A stretch of DNA of 64,000 nt from Paramicrobacterium chengjingii. Lineage in GTDB: Bacteria; Actinomycetota; Actinomycetes; Actinomycetales; Microbacteriaceae. The stretch is from NCBI RefSeq assembly GCF_011751765.2, contig NZ_CP061169.1, forward strand, positions 1,550,001-1,614,000, given 5' to 3'. The position numbers were made by a program, and so were the translations under genes. The notes beneath the pieces are model-generated. The model was not told where the DNA came from. It saw nothing but the letters and a program-made list of their open reading frames with translations, and made no database searches. This document shows positions 28,871 through 35,893 of the stretch, piece after piece. The number at the start of each line of letters is the position of its first letter. Position 1 is the stretch's first letter.

Positions 28871-29548
28871 ATGGCGCTCATCATGTTCGATCTGGATGAC
28901 ACTCTCGTCGATCAGAAGGCGGCAGCTCAGATGTGGGCAACTGAGTTCGCCGATGATTGGAATCTGACGGCCGACCAGGCAATGCACCTCGCGGATGCTC
29001 TCGACGATCGTCGGCCCAAAGACGAAGTATTTGCCCGTGTGATCTCGGAGTTCTCACTCGCGCTCACCGCGGATGACGCGTGGCGCGCGTATCGTAACCG
29101 CATGCCGGAACTTGTCAGATGCTCAGACGATGACAAAGCGGCTTTGGACGTGCTTCGCTCGGAAGGTTGGAAGCTCGGCATCGTCACGAATGGCATGCGA
29201 GACAACCAGGAAGGCAAGATCCGTGCAACGGGCCTTGACCGACTTGTTGACGGTTGGGCGATCTCATCGGTCGTTGGTGCACGAAAACCCGATCCGCAGA
29301 TTTTCGAATCGATGTCTCGGCAGTTGGGGGAGCCGCTGTCGGGTTGGGTCGTGGGCGACAGTTTGGAGATGGATGTCATCGGTGGAAGCCGTGTGGGACT
29401 CAATACAATCTGGCTCACGACTGATGTCACGGAGCTAGCCCGACACGATGTGGAGCCGACATTGATCGCGCCGACTGTTGCGTCGGCCGCACGCTCAATC
29501 GTGTCGAACGGCAATGGCCAAAGCGGGCTCCGCAACGAGCCAATCTAG
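28871..29548 (+). CDS. HAD-superfamily hydrolase, probable phosphatase
   Basis: 225 residues. Motif I is FDLDDTLVD with nucleophile Asp7 and general acid Asp9. Motif II is IVTNGM, the motif III Lys is in ARKPDP, and motif IV is VVGDSLEMDVIGG. A helical cap (residues ~18-85) makes this a subfamily I (C1) member that acts on small phosphorylated metabolites. The substrate is not predictable. The tyrosine phosphatase gene follows 15 bp downstream and may be co-transcribed. Confidence 0.9.
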   Translation: MALIMFDLDDTLVDQKAAAQMWATEFADDWNLTADQAMHLADALDDRRPKDEVFARVISEFSLALTADDAWRAYRNRMPELVRCSDDDKAALDVLRSEGWKLGIVTNGMRDNQEGKIRATGLDRLVDGWAISSVVGARKPDPQIFESMSRQLGEPLSGWVVGDSLEMDVIGGSRVGLNTIWLTTDVTELARHDVEPTLIAPTVASAARSIVSNGNGQSGLRNEPI

Positions 29549-29563
29549 GATACTGATCTGACA

Positions 29564-30322
29564 ATGAGTCGAGGCGCTGCAGATGACGATTGCCACATGC
29601 GCGAACTGCAGTGGGATGGCGGCGTCAATATTCGCGATCTCGGCGGGCTCCGGACACCGCTGTCAGTGACTGGAGTGACCGTTCGCTGCCGCGTGGCGCG
29701 CGGTCCGCGGCGAGAGCGGCTGACGGACTCGGGATGGAACGACGCGCGTCAATGGGGCCTCGCAATTGTTGTGGACCTGCGATGCGCTCACGAGACGGGG
29801 TCACGCGATACCGATCCGTCCGTTCGAGACGGCTCGCATAATGGGGTTTCCATTGTTTCTGCACCAACCGAAGATCACGACAACGCCGAGTTTCGGCGAG
29901 TATGTTTTCCTCTGCTCGATTCCCCAGAGTATTGGGCGCATAATTGGCGCATTCTCCCGGGACTTGTTCGTTCGGCGTTGGTTGCGATCGCCGACGCTCG
30001 ACCAGGCGTCCTCGTTCATTGCAGCGCCGGACGTGATCGTACTGGCATGATCACAGCCTTGCTTCTCGGGAACGCTGGTGTGGCGCCGGAACATGTCGTT
30101 GATGATTACGCGCAGTCCGTGCACGCTATGGCAGGGGTTCCGCACCAGTCACCGACTGGTGACCGTCAGTATGGGTGGAGTTCCGCCCAACGAGAGGAAT
30201 GGATTGATGACGTGTCGCCAATCGTGCACGATGTTGCGATCCACACGAGCGATGCTCTCGACGTCATTGGTCTGGAGAGTGCGTACCGACAACGGTTGCG
30301 TGACCTACTAACCGTGCGTTGA
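29564..30322 (+). CDS. Tyrosine-specific protein phosphatase (PtpB/DUF1698-like fold)
   Basis: 252 residues. The P-loop VHCSAGRDRTGM holds the catalytic Cys153 and Arg159. The N-terminal NIRDLGGLRTP motif is typical of the Y_phosphatase3 family that includes mycobacterial PtpB and lipid phosphatases. The Asp/His-rich region between (LRCAHETGSRDTDPSV) matches the family's variable insert. It may act on phosphotyrosine proteins or phosphoinositides. No secretion signal is visible. It follows the HAD gene closely and converges on the BAAT-like hydrolase gene. Confidence 0.87.
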   Translation: MSRGAADDDCHMRELQWDGGVNIRDLGGLRTPLSVTGVTVRCRVARGPRRERLTDSGWNDARQWGLAIVVDLRCAHETGSRDTDPSVRDGSHNGVSIVSAPTEDHDNAEFRRVCFPLLDSPEYWAHNWRILPGLVRSALVAIADARPGVLVHCSAGRDRTGMITALLLGNAGVAPEHVVDDYAQSVHAMAGVPHQSPTGDRQYGWSSAQREEWIDDVSPIVHDVAIHTSDALDVIGLESAYRQRLRDLLTVR

Positions 30323-30339
30323 CGCAGGAGAGTGGCGAG

Positions 30340-31182
30340 CTATGGCGAACAGGGTTGTGGGTTGTTCGAGTCGGCATCCAGCATTCGCGTGATCGCACCC
30401 CAGGCTGCGAATCCGAGGGCACGGTCTGCCGTTTCCGTACCTCCGCGGTGCATAACGGTTCCACCTACTGCGACAGATTCGCCGGGAAGGATAGTGCGGT
30501 GCCCTGCGGCATCGTCGGTCACGAGATCTGTCGGGTAGCCGCATCCATCTCTCGCATCCCGAATTCGAGTAGCGTGCGCGACACTCGGCCACACCTGATC
30601 GTCACCGCCCGCTACCAATACAAGACTCTTAATGCGCTCGACGGGAATCGTCGCGGAGGCGATGCGATCGGCGAACGTTGCTCGTGATCGTTCGTACAGC
30701 GGAAGGTATCGAGGTGGTGACTGCTGTGCGTTCGACTGAAAATCGAAAGGTACGTAGGGGAGTGGCTCTCCCTCTGATGTCCAATGAGATGTCTCTCGCT
30801 GTTCGCTGTCGAAACCGGCCCAGACGACGTCAGACGGGGCGAAAGCGACGACGCCGCTGACGGCGTCGGAATGCGCGCCGCAGAGCAGCGCGGCTTCAGA
30901 TCCGAACGAAGTGCCGACGACGTACACGCGGTCGCATGACTCCTTCAACGCAGTGATGCGCTCAAGGAAGGTCTCAAGCGGAATTTCCCACGGACCATCG
31001 TGCTGATGATGCCCGCCGAACCAACGAATCGATTCTGAACGGCATCCATGATCGGCGAATTTTCTGGCTCGGTCACTGTCGACTCGGCCGCTTGAACCGG
31101 CGAGCACGAGAACGCCGTCACCGGAATGCTGATCGGGGATCCATTGCACCCCTTCGGGGTTGTGAAGCTCGATGCGGCGCAT
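30340..31182 (-). CDS. Alpha/beta hydrolase of the BAAT/acyl-CoA thioester hydrolase C-terminal type
   Basis: 280 residues. The nucleophile elbow GTSFGSEAALL puts Ser92 at the centre of an alpha/beta-hydrolase fold. A later GGDDQVW loop and GHRTI supply the expected Asp and His. The sequence resembles the C-terminal catalytic domain of bile acid-CoA:amino acid N-acyltransferase and acyl-CoA thioesterases, but the N-terminal immunoglobulin-like domain of those proteins is missing. A Ser in place of the Cys nucleophile favours hydrolase over transferase activity. It precedes no other gene of the pathway; a NUDIX gene lies 4 bp upstream in the same direction. Confidence 0.82.
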   Translation of the reverse strand: MRRIELHNPEGVQWIPDQHSGDGVLVLAGSSGRVDSDRARKFADHGCRSESIRWFGGHHQHDGPWEIPLETFLERITALKESCDRVYVVGTSFGSEAALLCGAHSDAVSGVVAFAPSDVVWAGFDSEQRETSHWTSEGEPLPYVPFDFQSNAQQSPPRYLPLYERSRATFADRIASATIPVERIKSLVLVAGGDDQVWPSVAHATRIRDARDGCGYPTDLVTDDAAGHRTILPGESVAVGGTVMHRGGTETADRALGFAAWGAITRMLDADSNNPQPCSP

Positions 31183-31186
31183 GGTG

Positions 31187-31678
31187 TCAGCTCGCCGTTG
31201 CCTCGAGTGCCCACGCTGCGATGACGTCGTCCAGGTGGGAAACGGGGCTGTCGGACGCCGTCAGCGGCACCCGCCACGCCAGCTCGACAAGCTCGTCGCT
31301 TGGTGTTGCAACGCCGTCAAAAACGCGCGCAAAGAAGATGGCCCCGAGTTCCTTTCGCGGGGGAGATGTCAGCCCAAAGTAGGCATATCCCAAGAGCCGC
31401 GGTTGCGGAACGGTGATTCCGGTTTCTTCCTGGAGTTCCCGAGAAGCGGCGCTTTTACAAGACTCGTCATTCTCCACCATCCCGCCGGGCAGCTCAAACG
31501 ATCGCCGCCAACGATTGAGACCGAAGAGAACTCGACCGGAATGCCCATCGACGACCACCACGAGCGCAAGCGGGCACGGCGTGCGCGCGCTTGCCTCACT
31601 CAGCCCGGCCGAATCGGTGCGCACGATCTCGATAAGCGAGTCTCCGCGAGCATCAGTGGCAATCGGGGCTGTGGGCAT
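31187..31678 (-). CDS. NUDIX hydrolase
   Basis: 163 residues from the ATG at 31678; a GTG at 31708 would overlap the upstream phosphatase gene by 4 bp and is an alternative. The Nudix box is canonical: GGMVENDESCKSAASRE followed by LQEETG (about residues 75-97 of this form). A minus-strand TAGAAT box lies 7 nt before the chosen ATG. The substrate is unknown. It is part of a leftward group of three genes: histidine phosphatase, NUDIX, BAAT-like hydrolase. Confidence 0.86.
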   Translation of the reverse strand: MPTAPIATDARGDSLIEIVRTDSAGLSEASARTPCPLALVVVVDGHSGRVLFGLNRWRRSFELPGGMVENDESCKSAASRELQEETGITVPQPRLLGYAYFGLTSPPRKELGAIFFARVFDGVATPSDELVELAWRVPLTASDSPVSHLDDVIAAWALEATAS

Positions 31679-31691
31679 GAGCGCCATTCTA
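31679..31691 (-). promoter_or_regulatory. Probable -10 box and leaderless start for the NUDIX gene
   Basis: On the minus strand TAGAAT (31691-31686) is followed by 7 nt and the ATG at 31678. No -35 box at normal distance is visible. Confidence 0.35.
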
Positions 31692-31704
31692 CGGGCGGCG
31701 AGGG

Positions 31705-32226
31705 TCAAGGCACCGGCACCTCGACGAGATCGGGCAGGGAGAGCGTGCTCCAGAAGCGACCGGCCTCAATGCCCGGTCTCACCACGTCAATGGCAATGAG
31801 CCACGCCGTCAGCACCATGCCATGGCTCGCGACGACAACCGACTCGCCATCGATTGCGTCGATACCTGCCTGAAACCGCGACGCTGCAGCTTCGGGGGTC
31901 TCCCAAAGCTCGTGGATCGGGTGCGGCTGCCCAACGATCCACGCGAACCGTCGATCTCGAAATCCAACGTCAAACGGCTCATCCGGGCGACGCACCTCCG
32001 CGAAGCGGGAATCGACAACGACGTCTGCATGCCTCCCGGTTGCGTGCTCGAGAGTCTGCCGAGCCTTGAGTTCTGGACTTGATGCGAGAACACCGTTAGC
32101 GGGAAGTCGCCCACATAACTGCGACGCAGCCGCCGCACCGTCGTCGCTCAGCGGCCAGGCGTCAGGATAACTATTGGGTGATGCGTCGGGCATCGCGTGT
32201 CGAAGGAGCAAGATTCGACGTGTCAT
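31705..32226 (-). CDS. Histidine phosphatase superfamily protein (phosphoglycerate mutase-like)
   Basis: 173 residues. The catalytic motif LLRHAMPDA begins at about residue 7; Ala in place of the usual Gly after His is common in the SixA-like and broad-specificity members. LSDDGAAAASQL, LASSPELKARQTLEHA and the second catalytic His in VVASHGMVLTAW complete the fold. It probably dephosphorylates a small metabolite. It is the first gene of the leftward three-gene group. Confidence 0.88.
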   Translation of the reverse strand: MTRRILLLRHAMPDASPNSYPDAWPLSDDGAAAASQLCGRLPANGVLASSPELKARQTLEHATGRHADVVVDSRFAEVRRPDEPFDVGFRDRRFAWIVGQPHPIHELWETPEAAASRFQAGIDAIDGESVVVASHGMVLTAWLIAIDVVRPGIEAGRFWSTLSLPDLVEVPVP

Positions 32227-32560
32227 GGATTCAGACTAACGAACAGAGGGAGAGCAATGCTCCTTGCCGGGCAGGGGCACTCAGAGACAAAGCCCACCCA
32301 CCTGTGAGGTGTCGCAGGGGACACCGGCCAGAGCGTCCATAATGTGGAAAATGAGATATTGCGCCCGTTCCGGGGAGGCAAGACGAAGACAATGACGTAG
32401 ATGCGGCAGCGCGTGTGGGTGAATCATCCTTCGGGGAGCGGAAATGGCGGGCGGATCGCGGTGGCCAACTGTGGCAAATGGGTCGTGCCGATGGTCGAGC
32501 CACGTGTGGCGATCTTGAGTCACGTGGGGCAGCGGCAGCAATGGGCTTAGAAAATCTTAG

Positions 32561-32590
32561 TTGACATAATATGCATTATCGGCTTAATAC
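32561..32590 (+). promoter_or_regulatory. Near-consensus SigA promoter containing an operator-like palindrome
   Basis: TTGACA (32561-32566), an 18 nt spacer, TAATAC (32585-32590). Within the spacer ATAAT-ATGC-ATTAT (32566-32579) is an inverted repeat positioned to block RNA polymerase when bound. It faces right into the broken frame. Confidence 0.7.
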
Positions 32591-32646
32591 GGTGCCAGCG
32601 AGAGTAGATCCTTCATACGTCGCCTGAGTGCCGTTTGGAGCCGATG

Positions 32647-32967
32647 ATGAACCTGTGCGATCCTTCCCCGAACGGCGTGCGATTGCACGCGGTTTGTTCT
32701 GAGACGTTCCCGTGGATGCGTCACGACAGGATGTTGCTGAAAAGTCTGTCGGCCATTCGCTGCTGAATGGTTCTGTTGCATATGAGCAATTCTGCGACGT
32801 TTCCTGAGCACAGCGTGTTCGCTCGCGCGGCATGGCAAATGGTTGACGCAGAGGCACGGCTTCTGGATGGCTCGCAATGCAAGGCCGGCACCGGTTCATC
32901 ATTGTCCGCGCTTACCGCTCTCGTGGCATCGGAGAATTGGCGCAATAATCAAAAGTACTTGACATAA
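32647..32967 (+). pseudogene. Possible interrupted small gene, unrecognised
   Basis: ATG at 32647 follows TTGGAGCCG at good spacing and opens a 39-codon frame (MNLCDPSPNGVRLHAVCSE at its start) that ends in TGA at 32764-32766. The same frame continues with an ATG directly after the stop for 66 more codons (SVFARAAWQMVDAEARLL within it) to TAA at 32967. G/C at third positions is about 74% in the first part and 60% in the second. No family is recognised. It could be one gene broken by a stop, two tiny genes, or chance. Confidence 0.25.
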
Positions 32968-33117
32968 TTCGAGAGATATCAGTTCGTCAGTTCTCACCTC
33001 CGCAACACCCGTCACCATCGAAGGCCAACATTGTGAGACGTTTTGCCACGAAATGCGTGCATCTCGCACGCATTTGCGTAAAAGTGGTGTTCACGAACGA
33101 AGTTCACGGAGGAAACG

Positions 33118-33711
33118 ATGCCTGAGAGCACAACGAAGTGGCTGATCGATCACGTCCACCTCTCCCCCGGGCAGATCACTGGTATTCGCGCAGCGTTAAT
33201 TATCGGCGGACTCACGGCGGTCGTTCTTGGAATATTGATCTGGGCCTGGCCCGGCGTGACGCTCGTGGTCGTTGCGTGGGCGTTCGGCCTGTTCTTTATC
33301 GTCACAGGGATTGTGCGTGCGGTGATCGGGCTCTCCGCGTTCGAAGCGACAACGGGTGGCAAAGTTCTCGCCGTCGTGCTCGGTGCGCTGTTAGTGGTCG
33401 CGGGAATCGTGATTCTCATCAACCCCGGGTTTGGGATCAGCATTTTGGCAACGATCGTCGGAATCGTATGGATCGTCGAAGGTGTCGCCTCGCTCTCGTC
33501 GCTTCCGAACAGCTCGTTGAAATGGCTTGCCGTGGTCTATGGCGTGCTGAGCATTGCCGGAGGCATCCTCGTCGTGATCTCCCCCGGATTTGCCGCCGGA
33601 GTCATGCTGATCTTCGCCGCAACGATGCTTGTCGTCGGTGGAATTGCACAGACTCTTGAGGGAATCGTCTTCGCGCGCGGTCGCGACAAACCGGCCACCG
33701 CCGGCTCATAG
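33118..33711 (+). CDS. DUF308 (HdeD-like) membrane protein
   Basis: 197 residues with six evenly spaced hydrophobic helices in Gly-rich hairpins (GIRAALIIGGLTAVVLGILI, VVVAWAFGLFFIVTGIVRAV, VVLGALLVVAGIVILINPGF, SILATIVGIVWIVEGVASL, VVYGVLSIAGGILVVISPGF, MLIFAATMLVVGGIAQTLEG). This repeated pair pattern is that of DUF308, whose E. coli member HdeD is linked to acid resistance. No specific function follows here. A strong ribosome site, GGAGGAAACG, precedes the ATG. It converges on the SDR gene with a 3 bp gap. Confidence 0.88.
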   Translation: MPESTTKWLIDHVHLSPGQITGIRAALIIGGLTAVVLGILIWAWPGVTLVVVAWAFGLFFIVTGIVRAVIGLSAFEATTGGKVLAVVLGALLVVAGIVILINPGFGISILATIVGIVWIVEGVASLSSLPNSSLKWLAVVYGVLSIAGGILVVISPGFAAGVMLIFAATMLVVGGIAQTLEGIVFARGRDKPATAGS

Positions 33712-33714
33712 TTC

Positions 33715-34482
33715 CTACGACTCCGGTGTGAAACCGGACACGTCACCAACCAGGCGCGTGTTGTCGGCGGGAACTGGATCGACTGCAGCACGAGCAACCT
33801 CGGCCGCGAACTCTGCGACGTTGTACAGCTTGCCCGCTGCTTTCTTGCGCTCCTCGAGCGCTCCCGGATTCATGCGGTTCAGAAGCGTCGCCGTGATGGT
33901 GCCCTCAATCATGTCGCCCGAGACGACAACGAAGCCAACGCCCTTCTCAGTGAGGGCGGGAATCTGCTCTCTCAGGGCGTCCTCCCCTGCCCTCTTTGAC
34001 GTGGCGACCTGCTCATACTCGGGCATCGTCGGAGTGGTGCGAATGAAATGCGCCTGATGGCTTGTGACGAAGACGACGCGTGAGCCCTGACCAAGCAGCG
34101 GCTGCGCGGCGGCCAGCGCTCCAACCTGCGCGTCGCGATTGAGCACCATTGCGTAGTCCTCATCCATACCGGACTCCATGCCACCTGACGCGTTGAGAAC
34201 AAGGATGTCGAGCTGCCCGAACTCCTGAGCGACGGTGTCGAACATGGCAGCCACGGATTCCGGCTGCGTGAGGTCGGCACCGACCGTGATGGCGGTGCCA
34301 CCGTTGTCACGGATGGAGTCGGCGAGCTTCTCAGCCCGCGCCTCCTTGTTCCGGAAATTGATTGCAACATGAGCGCCCGCCTCGGCGAAGTAGCGCACTG
34401 TGTCGGCACCGACGCCGCGACTCGACCCTGTCACCAGAACGCGCTTGCCGTCGAGGGAACCGGGCTGAAGAGGGTTAGACAC
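33715..34482 (-). CDS. SDR-family protein lacking the canonical catalytic Tyr
   Basis: 255 residues, GTG start behind AGGAG. The Rossmann motif TGSSRGVGADT and VLNASGG (the NNAG equivalent) show a nucleotide-binding short-chain dehydrogenase/reductase fold, and the active-site Ser is present in VFVTSHQAH. In the YxxxK position the sequence reads VATSK, so Tyr is replaced by Val while Lys is kept; a nearby Tyr lies three residues earlier (YEQVATSK). The following PG motif is also altered (VSGDMIEGT). It may be an atypical reductase or a nucleotide-binding protein without dehydrogenase activity. Confidence 0.85.
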   Translation of the reverse strand: MSNPLQPGSLDGKRVLVTGSSRGVGADTVRYFAEAGAHVAINFRNKEARAEKLADSIRDNGGTAITVGADLTQPESVAAMFDTVAQEFGQLDILVLNASGGMESGMDEDYAMVLNRDAQVGALAAAQPLLGQGSRVVFVTSHQAHFIRTTPTMPEYEQVATSKRAGEDALREQIPALTEKGVGFVVVSGDMIEGTITATLLNRMNPGALEERKKAAGKLYNVAEFAAEVARAAVDPVPADNTRLVGDVSGFTPES

Positions 34483-34675
34483 GAGGGAAACTCCTAGACG
34501 ATCGGATGCGGCGTGCCGCGAGTACCTCCCGAGACTACCAAGGTGTACGTGGCTGCACTGGTAGATTCGAGGTCAGGATGCTGAATGAGCGCGGTCGATG
34601 GAGGGCGCAGACGATGAAGCGGCTTGCACACGACGCGAGATTTCCATCGACGTGTTCGTCGAATGGTGAGGCTTC

Positions 34676-35425
34676 GTGACAGTTCGTTTTCTCGCTCCGC
34701 AGCGAAACATCAGAATTTTCGCTCACCGAGGGCTCGCGGCCGGTGTTCCGGAGAACACTCTTGCTGCCTTCAGCGCTGCTGTTGCGGCTGGCGCTGATTA
34801 CGTCGAAACCGACGTGCACGTGACCAAAGATGGCGTGTGCGTCATTCACCATGACCCCACCGTCACTCTTGACGGAACGACCTGGCACATCGCCGACGAG
34901 CGATACGACACGCTTCGAGCGCTCGACCTGGGCGAGGGCGAGAGCATACCGGCGCTCTCTGACGCGCTTTCGGCTTTTCCCGAGGTGCGCTTCAACATCG
35001 ATGTGAAGGCTCGAGCTGCCGCCGAGCCTGCTGCCCGAGTGATTCGCGACGCAGATGCCGTCGATAGGGTGCTTGTGACGTCATTCGACGAGAAAACACG
35101 CCGCGGCGTGGTGGGACTGCTGCCGGGCGTCACAACGAGCGCCTCATCGGCGAAGATCATTGCCGCACTCCCCTGGATGCTGCTCGGCATGCCCACACGT
35201 GTCGCCACGGTGCTCACCGGCATCCCCGTCGTGCAGATCCCAGAAAAGCGCGGAAAGCTTCGGCTGGTCTCTCCGCGTATTGTGCGGGTCATGCATCGTG
35301 CGGGTATTGAGGTGCATGTGTGGACGGTCAACGACCCAGCCGACATGGCCAGGCTGCACGGCTGGGGCGTGGAAGGGATCATTACCGACCGCTGCGACGT
35401 CGCGATCAGAATGACACGGCATTAA
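34676..35425 (+). CDS. Glycerophosphodiester phosphodiesterase
   Basis: 249 residues from a GTG start after GTGAGGCTTC. GDPD TIM-barrel motifs are FAHRGLAAGVPENT (His17, Arg18, Glu26), VETDVHVTKDG (Glu44, Asp46) and IHHDPTVTLDG (His59). WTVNDPADMARLHGWGVEGIITDRC is the conserved C-terminal block. It hydrolyses glycerophosphodiesters to glycerol-3-phosphate and an alcohol. No signal peptide is visible, so a cytoplasmic location is likely. It is upstream of rbpA but separated by rbpA's own promoter. Confidence 0.92.
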   Translation: MTVRFLAPQRNIRIFAHRGLAAGVPENTLAAFSAAVAAGADYVETDVHVTKDGVCVIHHDPTVTLDGTTWHIADERYDTLRALDLGEGESIPALSDALSAFPEVRFNIDVKARAAAEPAARVIRDADAVDRVLVTSFDEKTRRGVVGLLPGVTTSASSAKIIAALPWMLLGMPTRVATVLTGIPVVQIPEKRGKLRLVSPRIVRVMHRAGIEVHVWTVNDPADMARLHGWGVEGIITDRCDVAIRMTRH

Positions 35426-35457
35426 TTGACCTTCTGCACTGCGATTATCGACTCTCT

Positions 35458-35483
35458 GGAAGCATTTGCCCAGCTTGTTGGTT
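35458..35483 (+). promoter_or_regulatory. Candidate SigR/SigH-type (thiol-stress) promoter of rbpA
   Basis: GGAA (35458-35461) and GTT (35481-35483) are separated by 19 nt, the spacing of the actinobacterial SigR/SigH consensus GGAAT-N18-GTT (here GGAAG). It lies 36 nt before the rbpA ATG. rbpA is a SigR target in Streptomyces coelicolor, which supports the call. Confidence 0.6.
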
Positions 35484-35519
35484 TATACATGAGGAGAGCG
35501 GCGAGAAGGAGACCACACA

Positions 35520-35882
35520 ATGGCAGATCGCAGTTTGCGCGGAATGCGCCTCGGCGCCCAGAGCTTGCAGAGCGAAGAGGGCGTCGTCTTTTCAGAACGA
35601 GTTCAGCGCACATACCAGTGCACCGAGTGCAAAAAAGAGACAAACCTCACTTTTGCCGCGGATGCTGAAGCTCCGGATGTATGGGAGTGCAAGGCCTGTG
35701 GCGCGGAAGCGCTGCTTTTGGTCGGCACAGAGACCGTTACGGTCGATCATTCAGATGCGAAGACCCCACGGTCTCATTGGGACATGCTCCTCGAACGGCG
35801 TAGTCGTGACGAGCTCGAAGTGCTTCTTCAGGAGCGCCTCGAGTACCTGCGTGCGCGACGAGGAGAGCAGAAAAGCGCGTAG
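35520..35882 (+). CDS. rbpA: RNA polymerase-binding protein RbpA
   Basis: 120 residues. N-terminal tail, core with Cys residues in YQCTECKK and WECKACG, and the sigma-binding C-terminal helix motif KTPRSHWDMLLERRS all match RbpA. RbpA binds the primary sigma factor and the -10 region and stabilises open complexes in actinobacteria; in some species it affects rifampicin sensitivity. A strong ribosome site (GAAGGAGACC) precedes the ATG. It converges on lnt with an 11 bp gap. helR, another RNA polymerase-associated factor, is encoded 9 kb upstream. Confidence 0.97.
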   Translation: MADRSLRGMRLGAQSLQSEEGVVFSERVQRTYQCTECKKETNLTFAADAEAPDVWECKACGAEALLLVGTETVTVDHSDAKTPRSHWDMLLERRSRDELEVLLQERLEYLRARRGEQKSA

Positions 35883-35893
35883 GCGTAAGAACC

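Larger units (their letters stand above)
32227..33117. other. Gene-poor 890 bp region with promoter-like element and broken frame
   Basis: No recognisable gene. The first 330 bp hold only frames of random appearance. A near-consensus promoter with a palindrome lies at 32561-32590 and an interrupted frame at 32647-32967. The 10-mer TTGACATAAT occurs twice, at 32561-32570 and 32959-32968. The DUF308 gene follows after GGAGGAAACG. Confidence 0.6.

Noticed and set aside
32281..32541. 86-codon minus-strand frame in the 890 bp gap
   Set aside because: No ribosome site, no family motif and no neighbour evidence; the composition fits a random frame.
32764..32766. In-frame TGA as a selenocysteine codon
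   Set aside because: I see no SECIS-like hairpin directly downstream, no selenoprotein family match, and no sel genes in the window. A broken or chance frame is simpler.
32561..32968. Two TTGACATAAT copies as target duplications of a mobile element
   Set aside because: The 10-mers are 398 bp apart, no terminal inverted repeats flank the interval and no transposase-like frame lies between them. The shared core is mostly a -35-like TTGACA.
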